Below, piece by piece: positions 1 to 9,302 of a DNA stretch of 64,000 bases (positions are counted from its first letter, which is position 1; each line of letters begins with the position of its first letter). The notes below the pieces were generated by a model. The model saw only the letters and a program-made list of their open reading frames with translations, had not been told where the DNA came from and did not search any database. This stretch comes from Sphingobacterium faecale (GTDB taxonomy: Bacteria > Bacteroidota > Bacteroidia > Sphingobacteriales > Sphingobacteriaceae), in NCBI RefSeq assembly GCF_016746095.1, contig NZ_JAERTY010000003.1:248001-312000 (forward strand). The letters are read 5' to 3'. Both the position numbers and the translations under genes were made by a program.

Positions 1-1397
1 TGATCATTATAGGCTTCTGGTTCGGCAGATGGTCGGTGCGCGGGTTTATCGTCTCCAAAATAGGCATCATAAGCATCCCTATCCATTTCGAACCTTAGGT
101 TTTCTGTTAATGTGGTTTTGTAAACTCCATTCTCATATACTTTGACAGTCCAGTCGGTATGCCACGCAAAAACATTGACTATAATCCCATCTTTTCTTGA
201 TTCAGTAACGGCCTGTCCCGGTTTATAGATCTTGATCTGATAGTCTTTCGTTTGGTCTGTTCCTTTATAATACCAATTTTTAATCTTGTTACCTTCTATC
301 TCGTATACCGCATAACCGCGAGGACTACCATCATTACACAAGTAATTCCAAAAAGCCCCCATCACCGATCCCAAATTATTCTCTTCGATATTCTGGTTGA
401 TTGTAGTCATGCGGTTATTGTGAAGATGACCAGTCAAGATACGGACTTTATATCCCTCCAAAAGTTTATAAAGCTCTTCCTTATTGCTCGTTCCGAGGTT
501 AGGACGGTCTCTTCTTGACGTATAGATATGGGTTCCTAGAATGATTAACTTGTCTTTACTTACATGTCTCAAATCCTCTTTCAACCAGTCTAATTGATTC
601 TGCGTAATATGTGCACTGTAATCACTATGTCCATTATAGTTCACATTGTCCAACACTATAAAGTGACAGTCTCCAATATTATATGAATAGTAAGTGGGTC
701 CAAAATTAGACTCAAACTGATAAGCTGCTCTAGAATCATTCCCTATTACTGTACGATCATGATCATGATTACCAATTACCTGAAACAAGGGTATTTCCAA
801 GCGCTTCATCTCATTTGCATATTCCGTGAAATAGGTCATATTGTCCCATACAAGGTCTCCTAATGAGATACCGTACACGGGTGATTCTGATTTCATGGTC
901 TTTACATAATCCCTAATCAATGGCACCTCTGTCTGACGTAACCAATTCAATTCTACAGATTGACCGATCTGCACATCAGCCAAAGCTAACAATTGAAATT
1001 TATTTACGATTGCCTGTTTTTTCAACGCAAAATCTTTTCGTAAAACCTTGGTACGATCTGTACCAAGCTCTTGATATATTTTGGGTAACCCATTTTCCAA
1101 AGGGATCGCATAATCTGCAGGTATAGATACAAATACAAATTTAGCAAGCTTATCGGCTTTTAATTGATAAATTCCCTCTGCATCAGTAATGACCGTACTG
1201 TAACCATCACTTACTACTGCACCAACAACTGGGTTATTGCCGTCCATAAGTTTGCCTACGAGATTTATCCCCTCCTTTATAGTTATATCAGAAGGCTCCT
1301 CTGGAGATGGGTTTCTCACCAATCGCTCATCTTCACTACAGCCAACAAAGAAAAGCAGACTTATTACTAATAACTTGAACAATATTTTATGTGTCAT
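1..1397 (-). CDS. Calcineurin-like phosphoesterase lipoprotein (3' end beyond window)
   Basis: I translated this frame from an ATG at 1397; it stays open for 465 codons to the window edge, so the C-terminus is missing. A lipobox (LFFVGC) near residue 20 predicts an outer-membrane or surface lipoprotein. Residues about 40-110 form a small beta domain like the MetallophosN module. The metallophosphoesterase core follows: LADVQ (DxQ where DxH is usual), GDLVWDN, GNHDHD, GTHIYTS and GHLHNN, which are the metal ligands of the family. The part after GHLHNN resembles the MetallophosC module. It is the last visible gene of the SusC/SusD operon, 30 bp after susD. The family cleaves phosphomonoesters or phosphodiesters; the substrate here is unknown. 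It may release phosphate or a phospho-headgroup from the imported ligand. Confidence 0.88.
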   Translation of the reverse strand, partial: MTHKILFKLLVISLLFFVGCSEDERLVRNPSPEEPSDITIKEGINLVGKLMDGNNPVVGAVVSDGYSTVITDAEGIYQLKADKLAKFVFVSIPADYAIPLENGLPKIYQELGTDRTKVLRKDFALKKQAIVNKFQLLALADVQIGQSVELNWLRQTEVPLIRDYVKTMKSESPVYGISLGDLVWDNMTYFTEYANEMKRLEIPLFQVIGNHDHDRTVIGNDSRAAYQFESNFGPTYYSYNIGDCHFIVLDNVNYNGHSDYSAHITQNQLDWLKEDLRHVSKDKLIILGTHIYTSRRDRPNLGTSNKEELYKLLEGYKVRILTGHLHNNRMTTINQNIEENNLGSVMGAFWNYLCNDGSPRGYAVYEIEGNKIKNWYYKGTDQTKDYQIKIYKPGQAVTESRKDGIIVNVFAWHTDWTVKVYENGVYKTTLTENLRFEMDRDAYDAYFGDDKPAHRPSAEPEAYND

Positions 1398-1427
1398 AAT
1401 TATTTACTTTACCATTAAATTGATTGA

Positions 1428-3149
1428 CTATTTTCCTTTACCACCATATCCTGGATTGGGATTTAAAAGATTATTCGCAGAAATAGCGGAGTATGGGATC
1501 GGGAATCTATTTCTTGTGACATCAGTTGGTTCATGATCCCACCATTTTTCTCCTGTAAATGCTCCCCAACGAATGAGGTCTGTACGCCGACGTCCTTCTC
1601 CCAAAAATTCAATAAGCCATTCGTCCAACATCCTGTATTTATCCAAGTTGCTTGCAGTTACTGGATCTGGATCCATTCCATTAACGAAATTTCTCTTCCT
1701 TACGGCATTGATTAAATCCGCACCACCTTTTGTATCACCTCCGCGTAATTTACACTCTGCCAACATGTAATAGACTTCTGTAAGACGAATAACAGGACAA
1801 TCTGGATCAAACTGCAAGGCTTGATCGGCAAGATTAGGTTGTGGTACTTTCACCAGCCGGACCCCACTATTCTCCTCCCCTACCTGAATACTCGAAGGCA
1901 GTTTCGAAATGTCCCCCCCGTATTTCGAGTTGAGTTCTTTGAATGGAGCAACGATATCTATGAAATTCAAGATCTGACCTTGATAAGCCTTGGTCCCTTT
2001 GGTAGACTCTCCCGTAATCGGATTCGTTTGGGCACCGACCAAGAACATACCTTCGAAATTTTTGCTTCCTCTATAAACAAAAGGCTTCTTACGAAGGTCA
2101 TTGTCGTGGAATTTCTCGTATGGATTCCCTAGTTTAAATTCGGTATATACTTCTCCCGTTGGCTTGCGAGATGGGCTAAGCATGAATCCATTATAGGGGG
2201 CTCCGTTACCAGCTACTCCACCAAAATACTTGCTACTTTCCTGATGATAGAAATAACGCCAGTACCAGTTCCATGCCGTTTCTGTTGCTCCACCTCCTTT
2301 GGAAGGAGCAGACCAAATAACTTCAGTAGAACGGTCATTATCAAACCCATGTGGGCCCCACCAAGTTTTATCTAACTCGTAGTTGCCATACACACCCTTA
2401 ATCAGATCTTCACATATAGCTGCACAATCTGCAAACCGATCTCTCCCCGTGTAAGCCTCTGCATTAAAATAAAGCTCTGCCAACATTGTCGCTGCAGCTG
2501 CCTGTCGTATGTATCCGTCCTCAAAGCCACCAAGCTGTATCTTTTTCTTTAAATTAGGGATTGCTCTTTTCAGTAGGCCTTCAATATGATCAAAAGTCTC
2601 TTGGTCACTGGCTCTAGGCTTCAACTCATCCTGTGTAGATTCATAAATCGGCATGCCTCCAAAAAAGTCAAGACCTCGCATGTAAAACCATGCTATCAAT
2701 GCTTCTAACTGTTGAACCTGATCTGCTTTATCTTGGTCAGTCATCCCTACTGTCGAATAATCTAATCTCTCCAGATCCTCTTTTGCTGACATCGTACGAG
2801 CTATTCCTCCTCCTACGCCATTATACGTATTCTCAACAAAGCGATCGTCTGGATTCCATGTATGGTATTGCAACCGGAAATACTCTCCCCCATTATACCA
2901 ATCCTCTGCACGTTGAGGGCAGGTCATCGCATCAGTGGTCAGCTCCTGCAGATACCATCGATCCGCGCCAATAAACCATCTCCAATGTGTGAATGGACGA
3001 GCCAATACAGCATAAGTACTTTCTTTTGATGTAAAAAAAGTATCCGGAGTCACTGAAGAGAAATGCTTTTCATCCAACTCACACCCCCCTAAAAGGAGAG
3101 AAGCCGTTAATGCTGAGATTTTAAAATATGTTGATATGTAACTTTTCAT
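1428..3149 (-). CDS. SusD/RagB family nutrient-binding outer-membrane lipoprotein
   Basis: The 573-residue product starts with a signal peptide and a clear lipobox (SLLLGGC). The sequence has the SusD/RagB pattern: TPR-like helices such as EALIAWFYMRGLDFFGGMP and AAATMLAELYFNAEAY, and a C-terminal part with RLTEVYYMLAECKLRGGD, INAVRKRN and EFLGEGRRRTDLIRWG, ending with NPNPGYGG. These proteins cap the extracellular face of a SusC channel and capture the ligand. The gene lies 13 bp downstream of susC and 30 bp upstream of the phosphoesterase, so co-transcription is very likely. The length is usual for the family. The ligand cannot be read from the sequence. Confidence 0.95.
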   Translation of the reverse strand: MKSYISTYFKISALTASLLLGGCELDEKHFSSVTPDTFFTSKESTYAVLARPFTHWRWFIGADRWYLQELTTDAMTCPQRAEDWYNGGEYFRLQYHTWNPDDRFVENTYNGVGGGIARTMSAKEDLERLDYSTVGMTDQDKADQVQQLEALIAWFYMRGLDFFGGMPIYESTQDELKPRASDQETFDHIEGLLKRAIPNLKKKIQLGGFEDGYIRQAAAATMLAELYFNAEAYTGRDRFADCAAICEDLIKGVYGNYELDKTWWGPHGFDNDRSTEVIWSAPSKGGGATETAWNWYWRYFYHQESSKYFGGVAGNGAPYNGFMLSPSRKPTGEVYTEFKLGNPYEKFHDNDLRKKPFVYRGSKNFEGMFLVGAQTNPITGESTKGTKAYQGQILNFIDIVAPFKELNSKYGGDISKLPSSIQVGEENSGVRLVKVPQPNLADQALQFDPDCPVIRLTEVYYMLAECKLRGGDTKGGADLINAVRKRNFVNGMDPDPVTASNLDKYRMLDEWLIEFLGEGRRRTDLIRWGAFTGEKWWDHEPTDVTRNRFPIPYSAISANNLLNPNPGYGGKGK

Positions 3150-3162
3150 CTCTTATCTATTT

Positions 3163-6126
3163 TTAAAATGTAAGTTGTACGCCTAATGTAAACCTGCGTG
3201 TTTGCGGGTACATACTAGCTGTGGTATTGATCTGTTCGAAACCTGGAAACAGGCCATTTAAATTTACCTGAGGATTGACTCCTTTATAGGAGCTCCAAAC
3301 AAACAGATCCCGTGAACTGAAGTACAATCTCGCTTTTGAAACATAGGGTGTATACTTCTTCAAATCGAAAGTATATCCTGCACTTACGGCATCTAAAGCG
3401 AGAAAGGTAGCATCACTCATAAATACATCACTTAATATCTTTTCATCATTTACTGCAGCGTACCTGTCAAAGGCTTCTTTTAAAACGTTAAACTGTGATT
3501 GTGTGCGTAATCCATAATACATATTGATCTGACTGAATACATCGTAGTTGATATAGCTTCGCAAGGATGCCGAGAAATCAAATTGCTTATAGCTCAAATT
3601 ATGATCCCAAGAAACTGTCAGCTTTGGGATAGCATTACCTGCATGGTACTTATTCTCATTGATCAGGTTGGTACTTATTCCCGGTACTACATCACCATTT
3701 TTATCATAAATCAGCCATTTACCATGCTCATCTAATCCAGCATATTTAAACACAAAAAACTGACCTATGGTAGCATTGTTTTCTAGACGGCCTCCCCTTC
3801 CAGGATTACCCGGCGAAGGAAACGCATCCATATCAATCACACCATCTTCTCCCAGATCTAATATTTTAGATGTGTTATGGGAGAATCTTGCTATGGTATT
3901 ATAGTTCCAATCTTTTTTGCGCACGACCTCACTTCCCAACTCAAATTCCCAACCTTTATTCTCGAGCGTTCCTACATTACGCATAATGGTAGTATGTGTC
4001 ATTGGAGGTGTCGGTGCGTCGGTTTGAAAAAGCAAATCTTTAACCCGCCTTTTATAAACGTCGAGTTTACCAAAGAAACGATTATTCCACAAACCAAAAT
4101 CTAAACCAATGTTTAATTCTCCTTTTTCTTCCCACTTTAGATTAGCGTTGATATTTCGCTGTGGGCCATAAGCAAATATCCATTCTCCGCTTGGTGTTGG
4201 ATACATCTGTGTATCTGGACTGTACATACGCGTCGCATACCCATTCCCAAAACTGTTATTACCAGTCACGCCATAGCCTGCTCTTAGCTTAAGATCACTG
4301 ATGAAAGGAAGGTCTTTTATAAAGTCTTCTTCAATAAGACGCCATCCTCCTGAAACAGCCCAGAAATTACCCCAACGGTGGTTTGGTCCAAACTTAGACG
4401 AACCTTCCCGACGATAACTTGCCGATAAAATATACCGATCTTTGAATGTATAATTAATCCGAGAAAACATGGATAAAAGGCGCTCCCGAGGACTTTTCTC
4501 AGAATCCATAAGTGCCCTTCCATCGGTTAGCCAAGTACCATCTTCCATGTTCCAGGGACCTACACCTTCAATTGTAAAGTTGTAATTGGTCATATTGAAG
4601 CTTTCACCATTTGCTTCCCAAAAACTGTAGCCTGCTATAGCATCAATATTATGATCTCCATTAAAAATATTCTTATAATTTAAATATGCATCCGTAGAGA
4701 AGCGATTATTTTTACTAAAACCATGGTATCCCTCTCCCCTTCTGGAATTATCAACAGAAGATTTATGATAAGGTGACGTATAACGATACAATTGCCATTT
4801 TGACTCTTGGTAGCCAATTGTTCCTTTTACAGACAAGTTGTTAGAAAGATTTATCTTAAGAGATGCATCACTTAGTAGCCAGCTATCCTTCCCGTCATAA
4901 GTCTTTAGCATGATATCAGCGACAGGATTATAGCTGGTACCAGAGATTCCAATCTCTCTTACATTGTATCCGGATTCATTTGCATCGCTATAGATAGGAA
5001 TAGTTGGATTCAACATCATGGCCGTATTAAATGAACCGGAACCGTTACGCTGATCACGTTGGGCCTGTCTATATTCTGCGCGAGCCTGAATCTCAACTTT
5101 ATTATCAAACATAGAAAACTTACTGTTGATACGCCCCGAATAATCTTTCCGACCATCTCCAATAACGATTCCTTTCTGATTTTGTGTAGAAAATGTAGTA
5201 TAAACTAATGCATTAGGACTACCTCCAGAAAGACTAATCACCTGACGATGAGAAAATGGTCTATCATTGGTCAATGCACTGTACCAGTCTGTATCATATC
5301 CGTAGTCTTGCCCGAGACCATACATCACATATTCACTTGAACTAAGCAGGTCTGGGCGTTTGCGAATTTGCTCTGTCGCAAATTCACCACTATATTGTAT
5401 TTTCACTTCGCCAGCCTTAGCCTGCTTTGTTGTAATAAGTATCACTCCTCCTGCAGCACGTGTCCCGTAAATGGCACCTGCTGACGCATCTTTTAAGACA
5501 TCAATAGTCTCGATATCTTCTTGATTAATCGCCCGTATATCTCCTCCCGGTATTCCGTCAATAACAACAAGTGGTCCCTGTCCCGCATTTACGGAAGCTA
5601 CTCCACGCAGTTGAAAACTATTACTCGCGTTGGGGCTCGATGTGCCATCGATAGTAAGACCAGGAACCTTGCCTCTAAGAGCTGTGGCTATTGTAGCCCC
5701 TCCGAGTCCTGAAGGTAGTTTGTCACCTCTAATCGAAGTTATAGAGGAAGTAACTTGTCGTTTTTCTAACGAACCGTAACCAATAACTACAGCTTCACCC
5801 AAATCTATAAACGAGAGAATCATTTGAACATCGATCTGCGATTGATTTCCTACTTGAACTTCCTCTGTTTCATAACCTACAAGTGAGAACACTAATTTAT
5901 CGTTGCTCTGAATATTATTGATACTGTACCTGCCCTCCAAATCCGAAACTGTCGATCTTTGCTGTCCTTTTACGGACACTGTAACTCCTGCCATTGCTTC
6001 TCCATCTTTTACGGTAACAGTTCCCGATACATTTTTAGTCTGCCCTTGTACCGTAACGAAGAAGGAAAAAAGCGCTAATATCAAACTCAAAGTGTGATTA
6101 AGCAAACGCTTTGTTGATTTTACCAT
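3163..6126 (-). CDS. SusC/RagA family TonB-linked outer-membrane transporter
   Basis: The product is about 987 residues. I prefer the ATG at 6126 (MVKSTKRL) to the ATG at 6141, because it puts the positively charged n-region right at the start of the signal peptide. After the signal peptide comes a CarboxypepD_reg-like domain (VSGTVTVKDGEAMAGVTVSVKG), the SusC signature (VVIGYGSLEKRQVTSSI), a plug domain with LRGVASVNAGQGPLVVIDG and GAIYGTRAAGGVILITTK, and a long beta barrel ending in an aromatic-rich strand (RRFTLGVQLTF). It should import the ligand captured by SusD using TonB energy. It sits between the BACON lipoproteins and susD in one operon. Confidence 0.96.
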   Translation of the reverse strand: MVKSTKRLLNHTLSLILALFSFFVTVQGQTKNVSGTVTVKDGEAMAGVTVSVKGQQRSTVSDLEGRYSINNIQSNDKLVFSLVGYETEEVQVGNQSQIDVQMILSFIDLGEAVVIGYGSLEKRQVTSSITSIRGDKLPSGLGGATIATALRGKVPGLTIDGTSSPNASNSFQLRGVASVNAGQGPLVVIDGIPGGDIRAINQEDIETIDVLKDASAGAIYGTRAAGGVILITTKQAKAGEVKIQYSGEFATEQIRKRPDLLSSSEYVMYGLGQDYGYDTDWYSALTNDRPFSHRQVISLSGGSPNALVYTTFSTQNQKGIVIGDGRKDYSGRINSKFSMFDNKVEIQARAEYRQAQRDQRNGSGSFNTAMMLNPTIPIYSDANESGYNVREIGISGTSYNPVADIMLKTYDGKDSWLLSDASLKINLSNNLSVKGTIGYQESKWQLYRYTSPYHKSSVDNSRRGEGYHGFSKNNRFSTDAYLNYKNIFNGDHNIDAIAGYSFWEANGESFNMTNYNFTIEGVGPWNMEDGTWLTDGRALMDSEKSPRERLLSMFSRINYTFKDRYILSASYRREGSSKFGPNHRWGNFWAVSGGWRLIEEDFIKDLPFISDLKLRAGYGVTGNNSFGNGYATRMYSPDTQMYPTPSGEWIFAYGPQRNINANLKWEEKGELNIGLDFGLWNNRFFGKLDVYKRRVKDLLFQTDAPTPPMTHTTIMRNVGTLENKGWEFELGSEVVRKKDWNYNTIARFSHNTSKILDLGEDGVIDMDAFPSPGNPGRGGRLENNATIGQFFVFKYAGLDEHGKWLIYDKNGDVVPGISTNLINENKYHAGNAIPKLTVSWDHNLSYKQFDFSASLRSYINYDVFSQINMYYGLRTQSQFNVLKEAFDRYAAVNDEKILSDVFMSDATFLALDAVSAGYTFDLKKYTPYVSKARLYFSSRDLFVWSSYKGVNPQVNLNGLFPGFEQINTTASMYPQTRRFTLGVQLTF

Positions 6127-6187
6127 GTGTATATATATCATTACTTATTAATATAGTAGGATTCGAAAATACTACGCATTTGGTCCT

Positions 6188-7759
6188 TTAATTTACTTTA
6201 CTGTACTTTTCAAACTTCACATCGTTAAGTAACCATCGATTATATCTTCCTCCGAGTGTTTTTGTGCTTGGCTTAATGGTTATTTTCGTTTCTGAAGTAA
6301 CTCCATATAGGATAACACTCCTCTCTATCCAATACCAATCGGTAGATGCATTATCAGGTATTTGTATATCAATATTATCCTTGAATTTTGTCGCTTTATC
6401 ATCCACACCTACGGATCCAGGACCTTCAATCTCTACCATAAGAAGTACGTCATCAAAGCCACTACCGGATGTAGAACCACGAGATGGGCTGGCGTTGAAT
6501 GTAAGTTTTATATTGGTCGATTTGTCTGTAGTAATATTTGGTATAGCTTTTAATTGGAGTCCAGTCTGCACGTCCGTCTTCCCCATTTTCAGATAATGCG
6601 CACCAAAATAGAAGGCATTTCCATCCCAATTAATATCCTCATAGTTTCGATTCGCAAAAGCCTGTGCTGCTGAAACAGTAGCCGTTCCTGTAGCGCCTGT
6701 AGTATGCATGTTTTTTGTTGAGCCCGAAAATCCTCGTCCATCTCCAGCCTTCGTTGGAGTCTTTAACAACTCGTCTTCACCACCATATGGCTTTACCCAT
6801 TCAAAATTATCCGTTAGGTATATATAGCCGACCGCTTTGCCATCGTCGGGTACTTTTACTTCCTGTTTGACCGTAACGACGGTACTCAATGCATCTGTAT
6901 CCGTAATTTTAATGACTCCATCACGCGCTACTGTAGCTGGGTCGATCCAAACCGTCACTTCCGTTTTCCCCACTCCTCCGTTATTAGGTGAGACATGTAT
7001 CCAGCTATCGCTCGCTAATGTCCAAGGTTGTAGAGCATCTATTTCAAAAGTGGCATTACCATCGCTTATAGTTCCACTTTGATCGCTTGTTATCAATGCA
7101 GTCTGAGTTAAAGCGGTAAAAGAAAGATCCTGTTCAACAGTAATTGTTTCCGTATTAGCTCCAGATACTACGGTAAATGTTCCTTTGCGGACTTTTCCAC
7201 TCTTATTCTTTTCAATGATTAACTTCACAGAAAATGTTCCAGCTTTTCCGGCAACCTTATCAGCGATAATCCACTCTGGTAATTCGGAGATTTTCCAATC
7301 CGAGTTAGTTGAAATGTCAAGCATTGGTACCTCTCCATTCTCAAGTAACCCTCTGATATTGACAGAAACAGTAGCCGGAGAAATAGAAAGTTCCTCTATT
7401 TTCTTCACCTGCTTTATACTCACAGAAATAATTTGGTCCAAACTTTCAAATAAGATATCACCGTCCCTATCTTCATCCGTACCAGCCTCTTCCACTAACA
7501 AAAATATCGTATAACGCCCACGTTCACCGTCACTCTTACTAAGTTCTACCCAATCTGGTTTTGATTTCACGACCCAAGCCCCACTACTAGCGAGCATTAT
7601 CTCTGCTACCTCACCACTGGCCAAAAACCCTTCGTAATTTAAAGAAACGCGTTGAGTTGACACCTCAAAAATATCCACCATCTCTAATGTAGGTTTACAG
7701 GCATGGAAAAACAATGCGGCAAAGAAGGATAACAGCGAAATAAATATTCTAATGTTCAT
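6188..7759 (-). CDS. BACON-domain surface lipoprotein, long paralogue
   Basis: The 523-residue product has a signal peptide with lipobox FFHAC. Three beta-sandwich repeats follow (about residues 30-120, 120-212 and 213-300) with BACON features: WVVKSKPDWVELSKSDGERG, WKISELPEWIIADKVAG and WTLASDSWIHVSPNNGGVG, each ending in a VSIKQ/ITVEQ/VTVKQ strand. The last 220 residues form a separate beta-rich domain (from GYIYLTDNFEWVKPYGG to NRWLLNDVKFEK) that is shared with the next upstream gene. BACON proteins in such loci usually act as surface glycan-binding or mucin-adhesion spacers. The C-terminal module is likely the ligand-binding part; I do not recognise it as a named family. It lies 46 bp before susC's ORF. 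Confidence 0.88.
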   Translation of the reverse strand: MNIRIFISLLSFFAALFFHACKPTLEMVDIFEVSTQRVSLNYEGFLASGEVAEIMLASSGAWVVKSKPDWVELSKSDGERGRYTIFLLVEEAGTDEDRDGDILFESLDQIISVSIKQVKKIEELSISPATVSVNIRGLLENGEVPMLDISTNSDWKISELPEWIIADKVAGKAGTFSVKLIIEKNKSGKVRKGTFTVVSGANTETITVEQDLSFTALTQTALITSDQSGTISDGNATFEIDALQPWTLASDSWIHVSPNNGGVGKTEVTVWIDPATVARDGVIKITDTDALSTVVTVKQEVKVPDDGKAVGYIYLTDNFEWVKPYGGEDELLKTPTKAGDGRGFSGSTKNMHTTGATGTATVSAAQAFANRNYEDINWDGNAFYFGAHYLKMGKTDVQTGLQLKAIPNITTDKSTNIKLTFNASPSRGSTSGSGFDDVLLMVEIEGPGSVGVDDKATKFKDNIDIQIPDNASTDWYWIERSVILYGVTSETKITIKPSTKTLGGRYNRWLLNDVKFEKYSKVN

Positions 7760-7772
7760 AACTTAATAACTG

Positions 7773-8744
7773 TTAGTTTGTTGTTATTTTTTCAATTTTG
7801 ATATCATTCAAACTCCAACGGAAAGTTCCTGTTTCACTTCCACTTTTCGTTGTTTTTAATGTAATTTTGGTACGTTCTTCTACACCGTATAGCTCAAGGC
7901 TCTGGCTTACCCAGTACCAAGGTCCTCCATTGGCATTTTGAATATTAATCTCTCCACTGATTTTCTTTGATCCTGCTCCAACAGAACCTGGTCCTTCAAT
8001 CTCCACAACTACCTGTACATTATCATAGTTACCCGACCCCGTACGGATTGGTGTAGCGTTAAAGGAGAGTTTGATATTAGTAGTCTTACCACTCTCTAAA
8101 TTCGGTATTTTATTTAGGCGAACTCCTGTCTGATAATTTGTCTTTCCCATCTTGAAATAATGCTTACCTAAGTAGAAACAGTTAGCTCCAGGATTGACAT
8201 CCTCATATCCACGAGAATTTAAGGCTATTTTGGCTACCGCGACAGTATTGGCATTAATGGTTGTTCCTGTAGCTTGGTTTTCAATTTCATCCACCCCTCC
8301 AAATTCTTCGCACCAGCTAAAATCATCCTCTAGGTATACAAACCCAACAGATTTTCCATCATCTGTATCTAATTCCATAGTTTGTATGATCTTTACACGT
8401 TCCTTCAACTCTTTGGACGAGATCGTTAGGTACCCCATGCGAATATCACCACTCGTATTTTCTTCAACCTCCAATATCACATCTGTTTTTCCTTTACCTA
8501 TAGGCTTATCTACCTTTACCCAGTCCACATCACTAGTTATCTGATATCCCAAATTCGATAGAACATTAATTGCCGCTTTACTGCCAGAAAGTAATCTTCC
8601 AGACTGTATTACTGAAATTTGAGATTTACTCACCTGTAAACGTGTTCCCACATTTTTGGTATTATCTTCCTTTGAGCAAGTCGAGAAAAAGAAGCAACTG
8701 AGTAGGAAAATAATATTCCAAAATATACTCTTTTTGTATTTCAT
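7773..8744 (-). CDS. BACON-domain surface lipoprotein, short paralogue
   Basis: The 323-residue product has a lipobox (CFFFSTC). It has one BACON-like repeat (YQITSDVDWVKVDKPIGKG to VKIIQT) and then the same C-terminal beta domain as its neighbour, with aligned blocks such as NCFYLGKHYFKMGKTNYQTG, VEIEGPGSVG, WYWVSQSLELYG and RWSLNDIKIEK. It is the first gene of the operon, 13 bp ahead of the longer paralogue, so the pair looks like a tandem duplication followed by loss or gain of two BACON repeats. A 20-bp palindrome lies 19 bp upstream of its start codon. Surface exposure is inferred from the family. Confidence 0.87.
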   Translation of the reverse strand: MKYKKSIFWNIIFLLSCFFFSTCSKEDNTKNVGTRLQVSKSQISVIQSGRLLSGSKAAINVLSNLGYQITSDVDWVKVDKPIGKGKTDVILEVEENTSGDIRMGYLTISSKELKERVKIIQTMELDTDDGKSVGFVYLEDDFSWCEEFGGVDEIENQATGTTINANTVAVAKIALNSRGYEDVNPGANCFYLGKHYFKMGKTNYQTGVRLNKIPNLESGKTTNIKLSFNATPIRTGSGNYDNVQVVVEIEGPGSVGAGSKKISGEINIQNANGGPWYWVSQSLELYGVEERTKITLKTTKSGSETGTFRWSLNDIKIEKITTN

Positions 8745-9302
8745 ATGTAATTAATTATTTCATGATCCGTCAATTGACGGATCGGTTTACATTTTATTTG
8801 TAGTTAGTTTATATTGTTGCGGAATATTCACATAATATTAACTCCTTTGGTACAGTCTTTACACAAAGAATTTCACCTTTCAATGAGTTGGTAATATAAG
8901 TTATCATTGGTTTAAACAAAGTCTCTACGTTCGATTTGTTTTTTACTTCCTCAATTTCATTCTCAATTAGTTAAAATGAAATTTAAATTGTTTTTTCAAC
9001 CCTTTATTTTTAGAAAACAGAGTTTAAAAATTGTAAAGGAGATTCATTTTTTTTCATCTAGTTCTATATTGGCTTCCATATAAATTATCATAAAACCAAA
9101 GTTCTGAATTTCAATCCGGTATAAATAGGCTTCATACCACAACTAAAAAAAAATCAAAACAAAACAAAGAAATAAACACCTGAAAAACAACTTCTTAAAC
9201 TAAAAACAAGACAGTTAAAATCAAAGCTTTTAGGAATAAATGAAGGCTAAGTTATAACAAAATATACTATGTTAAACTAAACATTGATTAAAGAAAATAT
9301 AC
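8745..9302. other. AT-rich intergenic region upstream of the SusCD operon
   Basis: This 558-bp stretch lies between the first BACON gene and the upstream regulator, both on the minus strand. It contains the palindrome at 8764-8783 and otherwise very AT-rich sequence; 9140-9250 is especially A-rich on the plus strand. I found no convincing ORF, and no exact Bacteroidota -7 box (TAnnTTTG) on the minus strand. It probably carries the operon promoter and a long leader. Confidence 0.5.
8764..8783. promoter_or_regulatory. 20-bp perfect palindrome upstream of the SusCD operon
   Basis: GATCCGTCAATTGACGGATC reads the same on both strands, with no spacer, and lies 19 bp before the ATG of the first operon gene. 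It may be an operator for a dimeric regulator or a hairpin in the 5' leader. The nearby membrane HTH protein is one possible partner, but nothing in the sequence proves that. Confidence 0.55.

Noticed and set aside
252..1370. Plus-strand ORFs of 68-99 codons
   Set aside because: They lie over the minus-strand phosphoesterase frame, which has full family motifs.
8784..9302. Bacteroidota promoter for the SusCD operon
   Set aside because: I found no exact TAnnTTTG on the minus strand with a TTTG at the right distance.
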